Assembly: GCF_000682675.1 (NCBI RefSeq)
Contig: NZ_AWFA01000001.1
Span: 62,001 to 126,000, forward strand
Length of the DNA: 64,000 nt
Reading direction: 5' to 3'
DNA from: Hyphomonas pacifica
GTDB taxonomy: Bacteria > Pseudomonadota > Alphaproteobacteria > Caulobacterales > Hyphomonadaceae
Positions 44,971 to 54,305 of this stretch are shown piece by piece. The notes beneath the pieces were generated by a model. It saw only the letters and a list, made by a program, of their open reading frames with translations. It made no database searches and had not been told where the DNA came from. The translations under genes and the position numbers were made by a program. Position 1 is the first letter of the stretch, and every line of letters starts with the position of its first letter.

Positions 44971-45092
44971 GTGCGCACCTTCTCATAGCAGGGCTGAAGA
45001 CGCTGTTAAATTCATATGTGCCGGGTACTTTTGGTTTTTTCCGGCTTGTGTTTCAACTGAAAGAATATTCCAGAGACAACAGGATTATTGAT

Positions 45093-47825
45093 ATGAGATT
45101 TTCTCGATTTGGCGCTACTCTGTTAGGCGCTGCCTCGGTTATTGCCCTTGCTGCCTGCGGAAATGATACGAGCGGTGCCAAGGCCAGCCTGACGCCCACA
45201 CCGGTCGTTCTGCCTGTCAGCCAGCAGACACCGCCTGCCGGCCAGCTGCCAGCGGGAGTGACCCCGACAGCTTACCGCCTGGATCTGAAGACAGACCCAC
45301 GGGAAATAGGCTTCTCCGGGACAGTCGAGATTGATGTTGACCTCAATGCCCCGCACAGCCGGATCTGGCTGCACTCTGTTGATCAGGACATCTTGCTTGC
45401 GCAGGCTGTTCTGGCTGATGGCACAATCATTCCAGCGACCTTTACAGGGGATCAGGCCCCGGGCGGTGTCTCGCGCCTGGACTTTGAAAATCCCCTGCCA
45501 GTCGGCAAGGTGACGCTGGAGCTGGATTATACCGCACCTTACAATATGGGCCTCGCCGGTCTCTATAAAGCGGTTCAGTCCGACACGGATTATCTGGCGA
45601 CCCAGATGGAACCTATCGACGCCCGTCGCATGCTTCCCTCTTTTGACGAGCCGCGCTTCAAGACTCCCTGGACCGTAACCGTCACTGCACCGGCTGGCAT
45701 GGCCGTGGTTGCCAACGGGGCAGAGACAGAAACGAAAGAACTGGGTGATGGCTGGACCCGTCACACCTTTGCCACCACCCGCCCGATCCAGAGCTACCTG
45801 CTGGCGCTTGCCGTCGGCCCCTATGAGATGGTGACCGGCGATCCCATTCCAGCCACGAAACTGCGTAGCGAGCCTGTCCCGCTCCGCGCCTTCGCCCCAA
45901 TCGGTAAAAGCGCAAAGCTGGCAGGCGCCGTCGATATCACCGATGAGATGGTCCTCTGGCAGGAATCCTATTTCGACTATCCCTACCCCTATGGAAAACT
46001 GGACCTTATCGCCGTTCCGGATTTTGCCTATGGTGCCATGGAAAATGCGGGCGCCATCATCTATCGCGAAGCGGCCCTGCTGATTGATGATCAGACCAGC
46101 CTCAGCCATCGCCGCGGCATCTATACCACGCATGCGCACGAATTGGGCCACCAATGGTTCGGCAACCTCGTCACGCCGAAATGGTGGAACGACATCTGGC
46201 TGAATGAAGCCTTCGCGACATGGATTAGCCTGAAAACCATGAATGGCGTTGATCCGGAAGGCGGTTGGGAACTCGCCCCCATCATGACGGGCCTGACCGC
46301 CATGGGAACAGACAGCCTCATTACCGCCCGCCAGATCCGCAACCCGATCAATGCCAATGGCGATATTCTGGATGCGTTTGACGCCATCACCTATCGCAAA
46401 GGTGGCAGCGTGCTTAACATGTTCGAGACCTATCTTGGGCAAGACGCCTTCCGGGATGGTATCCGCCTGCACATGCAACGGTTTGCGGACAGTGTCGCCG
46501 ATGCGGATGACTTCATGCAAAGCCTGGCAGACGGTTCCGGCCAGCCAGGCGTGGTTGATGCATTCACTAGCTATATCAACCAGCCAGGCATTCCTGCACT
46601 AGACGTGCAAGTGACCTGTGAAGCCCCGGATGCGGGCCTCATTACGGTCACGCAGAAACGCTATGCACCCCTCGGCTCTCAAATCGACGCGGATGCCCAA
46701 ACCTGGAACATCCCCTTCGCCGCGCGCGTAAGCAGCCCATCAGGCGATGGCGTTGTACGGCAAATTCTGGTCGGTCAGACTACGGAGATCCCGCTGGATG
46801 GCGCTTGCGCAGACTGGGTCATGCCGAATGCGGGTGGCACCGGCTATTGGCGATTTGACACCAATCCTGAAAACCTTGCCGCCCTGACGGAAAACCTCAC
46901 CACGCTGTCTGGCGGCGAGCAAATCATGTTTGCCGATGCCCTCGCCTCTGGTTTCAAGGCTGGCAAGATCAGCACGCAGAACCTTCTGGATGGGATCGAG
47001 GCGACGGTTGACGGACACCCCTATGCCGTCGCCACGGCGGCAGATATAATCCCGACCCTGGACAGCCTGCTGGCCACCGAGGACAAGGCCAGCCTACATG
47101 CATGGGTACAGAGTGTTTTCGGCCCGCGGGCAGATCGTCTCGAATCCCAGCAGGCCACAGCGCTGGATCCGAAGGAAATCCTGCTTCGCGACGAACTCTA
47201 CAGCCTGCTGCTGACTTATGGTGATCGTCCGGAGGAACGTGCTGTTCTGTTGGAACGCGCCAAAGCCTATGTTGGCGTGGATGGAGAGCCTGACCCGAAA
47301 GCCATTGCGCCGGAAGACCTCTCTGCCGCAATGATAGTAGGCGTGCAGGAAGGTGGACAGGAATTCTATGACGCAGCCCTTACCTATCTCCAGAACTCCA
47401 CCAACCAGACCGAACGCGCCACCATCCTGCGCGCTATCGCCAGCGAGAGCGATGAACGCGGTCTGGCAGACATCATGAAAGCTGTTCAGGGCAATGGCTT
47501 TTCAGGAAACGAGGTTTACACCGTCATGACAAGCGCGATGTATAATGGAGAGCATCGCGCGACGGCCTGGAGCCTGTTCCAGGCCAGCTTCGACAATGTC
47601 CTGCCACTCATTCCGGAAATCCGGAAGCCTCAGATTGCGGGTATAACGGGCAGCTTCTGCACGGCGGAAGAAACCGAAGCGGCCCGTGCCTTCTTCGAAT
47701 CCCATGCCGATCAGATCCCCGGCTATGAACGGTCCCTGGCCCAGGGGATTGAGCGCAGCCAACTCTGCAGCGCGCTTAAGGCAGAGAGAGCCGAAGACGT
47801 GAAAGCCGCCTTCGAAGACAACTGA
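45093..47825 (+). CDS. Secreted M1 aminopeptidase lipoprotein
   Basis: A 910-residue zinc aminopeptidase. A lipobox LAAC (C22) anchors it outside the cytoplasm. The exopeptidase motif is GAMEN (314-318), and the zinc site is HELGH (349-353) with E372 in NEAFA; QMEPIDARRMLPSFDEP precedes it. The C-terminal ERAP1-like helical domain is complete. It frees N-terminal residues from peptides, probably for nutrition. AGGA precedes the ATG by ten bases; a longer frame from 44814 lies antisense to the GST gene and is discarded. A terminator follows. Confidence 0.93.
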   Translation: MRFSRFGATLLGAASVIALAACGNDTSGAKASLTPTPVVLPVSQQTPPAGQLPAGVTPTAYRLDLKTDPREIGFSGTVEIDVDLNAPHSRIWLHSVDQDILLAQAVLADGTIIPATFTGDQAPGGVSRLDFENPLPVGKVTLELDYTAPYNMGLAGLYKAVQSDTDYLATQMEPIDARRMLPSFDEPRFKTPWTVTVTAPAGMAVVANGAETETKELGDGWTRHTFATTRPIQSYLLALAVGPYEMVTGDPIPATKLRSEPVPLRAFAPIGKSAKLAGAVDITDEMVLWQESYFDYPYPYGKLDLIAVPDFAYGAMENAGAIIYREAALLIDDQTSLSHRRGIYTTHAHELGHQWFGNLVTPKWWNDIWLNEAFATWISLKTMNGVDPEGGWELAPIMTGLTAMGTDSLITARQIRNPINANGDILDAFDAITYRKGGSVLNMFETYLGQDAFRDGIRLHMQRFADSVADADDFMQSLADGSGQPGVVDAFTSYINQPGIPALDVQVTCEAPDAGLITVTQKRYAPLGSQIDADAQTWNIPFAARVSSPSGDGVVRQILVGQTTEIPLDGACADWVMPNAGGTGYWRFDTNPENLAALTENLTTLSGGEQIMFADALASGFKAGKISTQNLLDGIEATVDGHPYAVATAADIIPTLDSLLATEDKASLHAWVQSVFGPRADRLESQQATALDPKEILLRDELYSLLLTYGDRPEERAVLLERAKAYVGVDGEPDPKAIAPEDLSAAMIVGVQEGGQEFYDAALTYLQNSTNQTERATILRAIASESDERGLADIMKAVQGNGFSGNEVYTVMTSAMYNGEHRATAWSLFQASFDNVLPLIPEIRKPQIAGITGSFCTAEETEAARAFFESHADQIPGYERSLAQGIERSQLCSALKAERAEDVKAAFEDN

Positions 47826-47868
47826 TTTCCGTCCCCTGCCCTTCACTGGGCAGGGGCCCCTCCAAAGG

Positions 47869-47903
47869 AAAACGGCGCCCGTCACGAGACAGGCGCCGTT
47901 TTT
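47869..47903. terminator. Bidirectional rho-independent terminator
   Basis: AAAACGGCGCC and GGCGCCGTTTT form an 11-pair stem around a 12-base loop, with A-run and T-run on opposite sides, so it works for both the M1 peptidase (plus strand) and GDH (minus strand). A second GC-rich stem (CCCCTGCCC with GGGCAGGGG) lies at 47833-47856, before it on the plus strand. Confidence 0.88.
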
Positions 47904-47926
47904 GTTTATGAACTGAAGCCTCTAGG

Positions 47927-50900
47927 TCAACCACGCATGAACTGGCGCACGGCATCCGCTGCCAAAGCAAAGCGCGCAAAGGTCCAGGTCCGGTCCTTGC
48001 CCAGTGCCGCCAGTTCCTGCAGCAATACTTTGCGAGCATCACTGCGCTCATCCAGCCACTTATGGGGTCCACCCACTTCCAGCGCCGTCTCTGCCGCCTC
48101 GGCCTGCATACGGAGGAGTTCGGAAATCTGCCGACGTCCTGCCACACGATCCCAGTAACCACCCTTCTTCAGGCCCTCACGGGCAGAGGCCCGCAGGCGG
48201 TCAATGCGTAGCTGATCACCGATGATGTAAAAGGCTTCTCCCGCTTCTTTCACGCCATAGGGTTTGCCCTCGGCCATATCGACCACCAGCAGGCCTTGCG
48301 CGAAATGGCCCATGGCCGATGCCCAGCGTGCCAGATCCTCCGGCGCACCGCGTTTCATCAGCCCACGGGCCGTCCGCTCGATACGCGCCGCCGGGAATGG
48401 CGAATGGATAGAGGCGAGGGCTACCTTGAACTCGTTCAACGGTGCTTCGGTCTTGGCAACCATCTCGCCAACATGAAGCGATGGATAGGTTCGCGCAAAC
48501 CAGACCGCAGCTTCGATCATGGCACTGGAGGCCAGTAGCCTCAGATCTGTCTGCACCTCAGCCGGAACGGTATTGTCTAAGCCATCTACTTCCTTCTGGA
48601 AGCTGTCGAAATTCAGTACGGCATGGGCTGCTGCCAGGCCACGTGTGACCGTGGCATTATCTGCATTCGACACTTCCCTCAGGCGCAGCAATGCCACCGG
48701 CCCCGCCATGTCAATCACGAGATTGGCAATGATCGTCGCGATAATCTCGCGCTTGAGGCGGTGGTTTTCCATTGCCTCGTCATAGCCATCAATCGGGCTC
48801 GGGAAGTATCCCTTCAGCACCTGCTCGAAATACGGATCATCCGGAATGTCCGAGGCGACGATGTCGTCAAATAGCGTGATTTTGGACCAGGCAAGCAGCA
48901 CGGCCAGTTCCGGCCGTGTCAGGGCATGGCCGTTCTCGGCGCGAACTTTCATCTCTCCCGTATCCGGAAGAACCTCCAGCTCACGGTTCAGAACCCCCCG
49001 CCCTTCCAGATAGACCATCAGGCGCTCCAACGCGTCATGGTCATATGTGGCAGTTGCCTCGGCTAGCGTCAGCGCGAAGGTCTGGTTGTAATTGTGGCGT
49101 AGCACCAGCGCCGCCACATCATCCGTCATCTCCGCCAGCAACGCGTTGCGGTCTTCTGACTTCAATTGCCCCAGACGGATCGCCTCAGCAGCCAGGATCT
49201 TGATGTTCACCTCGTGGTCAGAGGAATCGACCCCGGCGGAGTTGTCGATTGCGTCCGTGTTCACCCGGCCGCCTGCCAGAGCAAACTCGATCCGGGCGGC
49301 CTGGGTCATGCCCAGATTGGCCCCTTCCCCGATAACTTTCACCTTCAGGTCATTGGCATCAACACGGATGGCATCATTGGAGCGGTCACCTGCATGGGCG
49401 TGGCTCTCATGTGCCGCTTTCACATAGGTGCCAATCCCGCCGAACCAGAGCAGGTCTGCCTGGGATTTCAGCAAGGTGTGGATCAGCTCATCCGGAGTCA
49501 CGGCGTCCTTGGAAAGGCCCGTCAGCGACTTGATCTGATCCGTCAGATGGATCGACTTCGCACTCCGCTCGAAGACACCGCCGCCTTCAGAAATAAGCGA
49601 CATATCATAATCGGCCCAGCTTGAACCTGGCGTGTTGAAGAGTCTTTCACGCTCGGAAAGGTTACGCGCAGAATCGTCCGGCTCGGGATCAATAAAGATA
49701 TGCATGTGATTGAATGCTGCGACCAAGCGGATCTCCGGCGACAGCAGCATGCCATTGCCAAAAACGTCTCCACTCATATCGCCCACACCGATCACCGTGA
49801 ACGGCTCAGTCTGGATGTCGCGACCCATCTCGCGGAAGTGGCGCTTGACCGCTTCCCAGCCACCGCGTGCGGTAATGCCCATCTTTTTGTGGTCATAGCC
49901 TGCAGAGCCACCAGAGGCGAAGGCATCGCCCAGCCAGTGACCCATCTCTTCGCTGATCGCATTGGCAGTGTCAGAGAAGGTCGCAGTGCCCTTGTCCGCC
50001 GCAACGACCAAGTACGGGTCTTCTCCGTCCCAGATCACTGTGTCGGCAGGATGCACCAGATCACCATGCACCAGATTGTCCGTGAGCCCCAGAAGGGAGC
50101 GGATGAATTCCTTGTACGCATCGCGACCGCTCTCGAACCAGGCATTGCGATCAGACCTGTCAGCCAGCTGCTTGGGATAGAATCCGCCCTTGGAGCCAAC
50201 CGGCACGATCACCGCATTCTTCACCTGCTGAGCCTTTACGAGGCCAAGGACTTCGGTGCGATAGTCAGACGCCCGGTCAGACCAGCGCAGGCCGCCACGG
50301 GCAACCGGGCCGAAGCGCAGATGCACCCCCTCAACTCGGGGGCTGGACATGAAGATTTCCCGATAGGGCTTCGGCTCCGGCAGGTCTTCCAGCTCCCGGC
50401 TGGCAATCTTCAGGCTGATGAAGTCATGCGGCTCGCCGTCCTCGCGTGTCTGATAGTAATTCGTTCTCTGCACGGCGGGGATCAAATCTGCCAGACGGCG
50501 CAGAACTTGATCATCCGCCAGGGCAGACACATTACGCAGGGCCTCCTCAATGTCAGCTCTCAGTGTCATCGCCTTCTCGGTGCGCGCCTCAAGCGTCATG
50601 CCTCGAGAGGGATCAAACCTTGCATCAAACATTTCCAGCAACAGTCGAGCAATCTGCGGATGCGTGGAAAGCGCCGTCTCCTGAACATCCTGTGGCTGCT
50701 CCATGCCGCTCTGGCGGCGATAACCTGCCAGCGTGCGGATCAGCGCAGCTTCGCGCCAGTTCATCCCGGCAGACAGGACAAGACGATTAAAGCCATCATT
50801 CTCCGCACGTCCGCTCCAGACAGCAACAAAGGCATCTTCCAGCGCCGTGCGAATGTCCTCAATCAGCAACGGCGCACCAGAGGCAGACCGCATCGACAGG

Positions 50901-52651
50901 TCATGTATCCAGTAGGTTTCCGGAGCATCCTCGACCGGCTTTTCATGTGGGCGTACCGGATATCCCGTCTCGAAGTCGACATAGAGGCCCATCTTCTCAA
51001 AGATTGGCACACATGCCGACAGAGGGATGGAACCATTTCGGGCGTAAATCTTGATACGGACCGTATCAGCTTCGGCACTTTCCTCCCGGAAGGCCCGGGC
51101 AAGAATTGGGTGGTGCGCTGTCAAATCTGCCATAGCGGCAATGTCCAGCACCGCCTCTTCCGGGCTGAAGGCCTCGCGATAGGCCGCATTGAAAGCACCG
51201 ATAAAAGACCGCGCGCCCTTGTGCACATCACTGGACAGGTCTGCACCCATCAACGCAGTACGGAATCCCTGATCCCACGTGCGCGCCAGATTCGCAATAC
51301 GGTCTTCAAGGCTTTGCGTATCAGGCTCAGGGTGTCCCTGGTTCAGCCAGATCTCAAAATGTACCCGCACAAGCGTCTCTGAATCGAAATACGGACGGAA
51401 GCGCGTCAGCCGCCCTTTATAAGCTTTCACGAGTTCGTCCGTGATCCTCTGGCGCAGCGCGGTGTCATAGGCTTCCCGTGCGATATAAACAATGGCGGTG
51501 ACATACCGGTCAAACTGGTCACGCCGGATGAACACACGGGTGCGCGGACGACCGATCAGGTGCAGCGCGCCCATAATGATCGGGCCCAGAACACGCGATT
51601 GCGTCTGGAACAACTCATCGCGCGGCCAGGTCTCCAGCAGGTTCGCCAAGGCCTTCTCTGTATGGCCGCCCGGCGTAGCACCAGATGCCTGGATAATCTT
51701 GGCGACGCGGCGTCGGATAAACGGAATGGCGCGCGCGGGTTCGTCATAGGCTTCTGCGGTAAATAGTCCCAAAAAGCGCACCTCGCCATTCACCCGTCCT
51801 TGTGCGTCATATTTTTTTACGCCTACATAATCACAGGCAACGCGGCGATGCACACGGCTCATAAGCGTGGACTTTGCGACGATCAGCGGGAAAGGTTCAG
51901 CCAACAATGCGCCGATCTCGGGCGTCAGCACCAGAGGTTCGGCCTCACGCGACAGGACGTTTAGATCCTCATCGCGCAGCAGGCCCAGATTGGACCCCTC
52001 AACCATGATCGGCTCTTCGGGTAGAACATGCCCGTCCGGATCGGTCTCGAATTCATATTCACGGCACCCCAGAAAGACGAAATGCTCCTTGGACAGCCAT
52101 TTCAGAAACGCCACAGCCTCTTCGCGGTCTGCCGGTTTGAGGTGCTCCAGCTCTGCCACGCGCTCCACTTCGGATTTCATGCGCTGGCGCATGGGTTCAA
52201 AATCGTCCACCACAAGCGCATTGTCAGACAGTGCCCGGCGCGCACCAGCCTCAAGACGCTTGGCCTCATCCGCCGTCAGCATTGGCAGGTGCACCTGTAT
52301 GACGGAAATCATCCGCCCCTGCCCCGTGTGCACAATCGGGTGGAACAAGGTGCGCACTTCAAAGCCCTGCGCAGCGCATTCGCCAAGCAGCGAGTCTACC
52401 AGGAACGGCATGTCCGGCCCGACAGCCTCCAGAACAGAGCGGGACAGGCTTCCCTCTGCACCCTGAGCATCCAGCAGAATGCGGACGTCCTGTGTGCCAG
52501 GCTCTGCCTGCTCTGCCCAATTCCACAACTCACGCGCCAGGACATTCAAATCCTGGCCGGTCAGGCCACTCAGGTCTTCATGACCTGACTCCCTGTGAAT
52601 CTGCTCTAATACCTGCTCGACGGGAGCGGCTGGGGCGGTTGTGACTGTCAT
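47927..52651 (-). CDS. gdh: NAD-dependent glutamate dehydrogenase, large (180-kDa) class
   Basis: Catabolic glutamate oxidation to 2-oxoglutarate. At 1574 residues it has the length of the large GDH class, with ACT-like regulatory domains first (about 1-450), then the catalytic domain with GSKGGFYPKQ (catalytic K821), LVVAADKGTATFSDTANAISEEMGHW, GVGDMSGDVFGNGM and a long helical C-terminus. The product enters the TCA cycle at the step run by sucAB. The start ATG has no good ribosome binding site. The 417 bp upstream has unexplained repeats. Confidence 0.96.
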   Translation of the reverse strand: MTVTTAPAAPVEQVLEQIHRESGHEDLSGLTGQDLNVLARELWNWAEQAEPGTQDVRILLDAQGAEGSLSRSVLEAVGPDMPFLVDSLLGECAAQGFEVRTLFHPIVHTGQGRMISVIQVHLPMLTADEAKRLEAGARRALSDNALVVDDFEPMRQRMKSEVERVAELEHLKPADREEAVAFLKWLSKEHFVFLGCREYEFETDPDGHVLPEEPIMVEGSNLGLLRDEDLNVLSREAEPLVLTPEIGALLAEPFPLIVAKSTLMSRVHRRVACDYVGVKKYDAQGRVNGEVRFLGLFTAEAYDEPARAIPFIRRRVAKIIQASGATPGGHTEKALANLLETWPRDELFQTQSRVLGPIIMGALHLIGRPRTRVFIRRDQFDRYVTAIVYIAREAYDTALRQRITDELVKAYKGRLTRFRPYFDSETLVRVHFEIWLNQGHPEPDTQSLEDRIANLARTWDQGFRTALMGADLSSDVHKGARSFIGAFNAAYREAFSPEEAVLDIAAMADLTAHHPILARAFREESAEADTVRIKIYARNGSIPLSACVPIFEKMGLYVDFETGYPVRPHEKPVEDAPETYWIHDLSMRSASGAPLLIEDIRTALEDAFVAVWSGRAENDGFNRLVLSAGMNWREAALIRTLAGYRRQSGMEQPQDVQETALSTHPQIARLLLEMFDARFDPSRGMTLEARTEKAMTLRADIEEALRNVSALADDQVLRRLADLIPAVQRTNYYQTREDGEPHDFISLKIASRELEDLPEPKPYREIFMSSPRVEGVHLRFGPVARGGLRWSDRASDYRTEVLGLVKAQQVKNAVIVPVGSKGGFYPKQLADRSDRNAWFESGRDAYKEFIRSLLGLTDNLVHGDLVHPADTVIWDGEDPYLVVAADKGTATFSDTANAISEEMGHWLGDAFASGGSAGYDHKKMGITARGGWEAVKRHFREMGRDIQTEPFTVIGVGDMSGDVFGNGMLLSPEIRLVAAFNHMHIFIDPEPDDSARNLSERERLFNTPGSSWADYDMSLISEGGGVFERSAKSIHLTDQIKSLTGLSKDAVTPDELIHTLLKSQADLLWFGGIGTYVKAAHESHAHAGDRSNDAIRVDANDLKVKVIGEGANLGMTQAARIEFALAGGRVNTDAIDNSAGVDSSDHEVNIKILAAEAIRLGQLKSEDRNALLAEMTDDVAALVLRHNYNQTFALTLAEATATYDHDALERLMVYLEGRGVLNRELEVLPDTGEMKVRAENGHALTRPELAVLLAWSKITLFDDIVASDIPDDPYFEQVLKGYFPSPIDGYDEAMENHRLKREIIATIIANLVIDMAGPVALLRLREVSNADNATVTRGLAAAHAVLNFDSFQKEVDGLDNTVPAEVQTDLRLLASSAMIEAAVWFARTYPSLHVGEMVAKTEAPLNEFKVALASIHSPFPAARIERTARGLMKRGAPEDLARWASAMGHFAQGLLVVDMAEGKPYGVKEAGEAFYIIGDQLRIDRLRASAREGLKKGGYWDRVAGRRQISELLRMQAEAAETALEVGGPHKWLDERSDARKVLLQELAALGKDRTWTFARFALAADAVRQFMRG

Positions 52652-53068
52652 GGGAAAATGTGCTCGCAAGAGATCTAAACGATGCCCCCTCCCTTACCCT
52701 GCGAAACTCATTAGGACAACCGAGAGGTTACAAATGAAACCGGTTTCCATACAATGAAAGGAAAGACGCTTGACTGATAGCTCTATCAGACTAGTAAGGG
52801 GGCGCTGGATCATGCCCCACATATAAGCGGACCCGCCGAACGGGGACGTGTCCGGCGGGTCCTACAGGCCGATTCCGCAGGCTGGGTGGGGGGACGCACG
52901 CGGAGGGCCTGATTACATAATGTGGTGCTGCGGCACAGAAGAGCAAGCCCTTTGCCAGACCGCAAGGATTACATTTCAGTGATCTCTGAGTCCTGATCTG
53001 AAACCCTTGACCCTGAATTGGTTTTCAATTGCCACGAAACCGTAGAATCCTCCACTCGATAACACAGC
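52652..53068. other. Gene-free region with two inverted repeats
   Basis: This 417-bp gap between AI-2E permease and GDH holds no convincing coding sequence. CTGATAG-CT-CTATCAG (52774-52789) is an operator-like repeat about 125 bp before the GDH ATG. GGACCCGCCG and CGGCGGGTCC (52829-52862) form a 10-pair stem with a 14-base loop, not followed by a U-run on either strand. The rest is of ordinary composition; a small RNA or a long leader of GDH cannot be excluded. Confidence 0.45.
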
Positions 53069-54166
53069 TTAACTGCTTTCTTCCCCATATGGAGTGACGC
53101 CTTTTCCTTGTGGGTTGCCATCTGCTGACAGCAATACTGCAATCCACAAAGTGCTGGATGATTGCGCAAACAGTATCATCATCAACACAGTCAGCGGTGC
53201 GGACAGGAACATGCCCGGGATGCCCCATAGGGCGCCCCATATGGCCAGCGACAACAATACCACAAGTGCAGAAAGATTCAGCGATTCGCCCATCATGCGC
53301 GGCTGAATGAAATTTCCGATCGAAAATTGCCAGAAACTGACCGTGGCAAATACGATCGCCGCATAGATGTAACTGTCCTGCGGAACCTCACCCGGCACCC
53401 AGCCGGGCAGATCTGGCTGCACCAGTGCGAACAATGGCGGCACCAGCGCCGCGACGATTGAGCCTACGGTCGGAATGTAGTTCAGCACAAAGATAAGGGC
53501 TGAAAGGAACAGCGCATTCTTGACACCCAGTGCCAGCAGAGAGACATATGTCAGCATGGTGATCAGGGCAGAGATTACGGTCTGAGTCCACAAATAGACC
53601 TCAATGCTCTGGCGGGCCTCATCGCCTATCTCTCTCACCTGATGACGGGTTTCAAATCCCGGAAAGATATTATCCAGCTTCCGCGTCCAGGAGGGTTGGG
53701 CAAAAAACAGGAAGGCGACATAGATCAAGATCAGCACAAGATCGCCGGAAAGGTCTCCTGTCGCATTGGCAATCGTTGCGAAGAAACGCTGGCCGGTCTC
53801 ATTGAACAACAGCTCCTGCAGGGTCGGCGCATCCGACATATGCAGCAGGCCATACCCGTCCGCGATCATGTCATTGATCCGGGTTTCATACTCGCCAGCG
53901 TCACGCCCGAACTCGGCGATGCCATTAGCCATCAGGGCCAAGAATCCGAAAAAGCCCCCCAAAACAATCAGAATGGCAATGAAGCGCGCCAAGCCGATTT
54001 TGATGGTGCGTGACCAATTGTCGATGACAGACGCAAAGCCCTCAATCACCAGGAACAGGAAAACGGCCAGCGCAAACGGGGCAAGAATGCCACGGCCAAA
54101 ATACAGGAGCGTGATAATCACGCCCGTGGCGATAATCCAGATGCCCGTCTTGGATGCCCTGTCCAT
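53069..54166 (-). CDS. AI-2E family permease
   Basis: A 365-residue membrane protein of the AI-2E (TqsA/PerM) family with about eight helices. The core shows IEVYLWTQTVISALITMLTYVSLLALGVKNALFLSALIFVLNYIPTVGSIVAALVPPLFAL, the family signature, and FSIGNFIQPRMMGESLNLSALVVLLSLAIWG near the end. Such proteins move quorum signals or Na+/H+ in known cases; no substrate can be read here. The ATG chosen (54166) follows GGGAG by five bases. Divergent from the YjgR-like ATPase. Confidence 0.9.
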   Translation of the reverse strand: MDRASKTGIWIIATGVIITLLYFGRGILAPFALAVFLFLVIEGFASVIDNWSRTIKIGLARFIAILIVLGGFFGFLALMANGIAEFGRDAGEYETRINDMIADGYGLLHMSDAPTLQELLFNETGQRFFATIANATGDLSGDLVLILIYVAFLFFAQPSWTRKLDNIFPGFETRHQVREIGDEARQSIEVYLWTQTVISALITMLTYVSLLALGVKNALFLSALIFVLNYIPTVGSIVAALVPPLFALVQPDLPGWVPGEVPQDSYIYAAIVFATVSFWQFSIGNFIQPRMMGESLNLSALVVLLSLAIWGALWGIPGMFLSAPLTVLMMILFAQSSSTLWIAVLLSADGNPQGKGVTPYGEESS

Positions 54167-54305
54167 GCCCGCTCCCATATGTTGATGCGCAAGGTGATCG
54201 CAGCCTGATCTCCCGTCAAGGTCAGGGCACGCCATGCACAGCCGGACTCTTGCCGAATCCGCTGAATTCTCTAGCGTCGAAGCCGAATGAACTTAAGGGG
54301 CAAGC

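Noticed and set aside
45123-46520. 465-residue open frame antisense to the M1 aminopeptidase
   Set aside because: It mirrors the real gene's codon bias and shows no motif; the peptidase has intact catalytic motifs.
49700-51382. 560-residue open frame antisense to GDH
   Set aside because: Long antisense frames are expected opposite GC-rich genes with strong third-position bias. It lacks a start signal, signal peptide or family resemblance, and the GDH frame is fully intact.
52969-53169. 66-residue frame over the 3' end of the AI-2E gene
   Set aside because: Overlaps 101 bp of the permease in another frame and has no ribosome binding site or motif.
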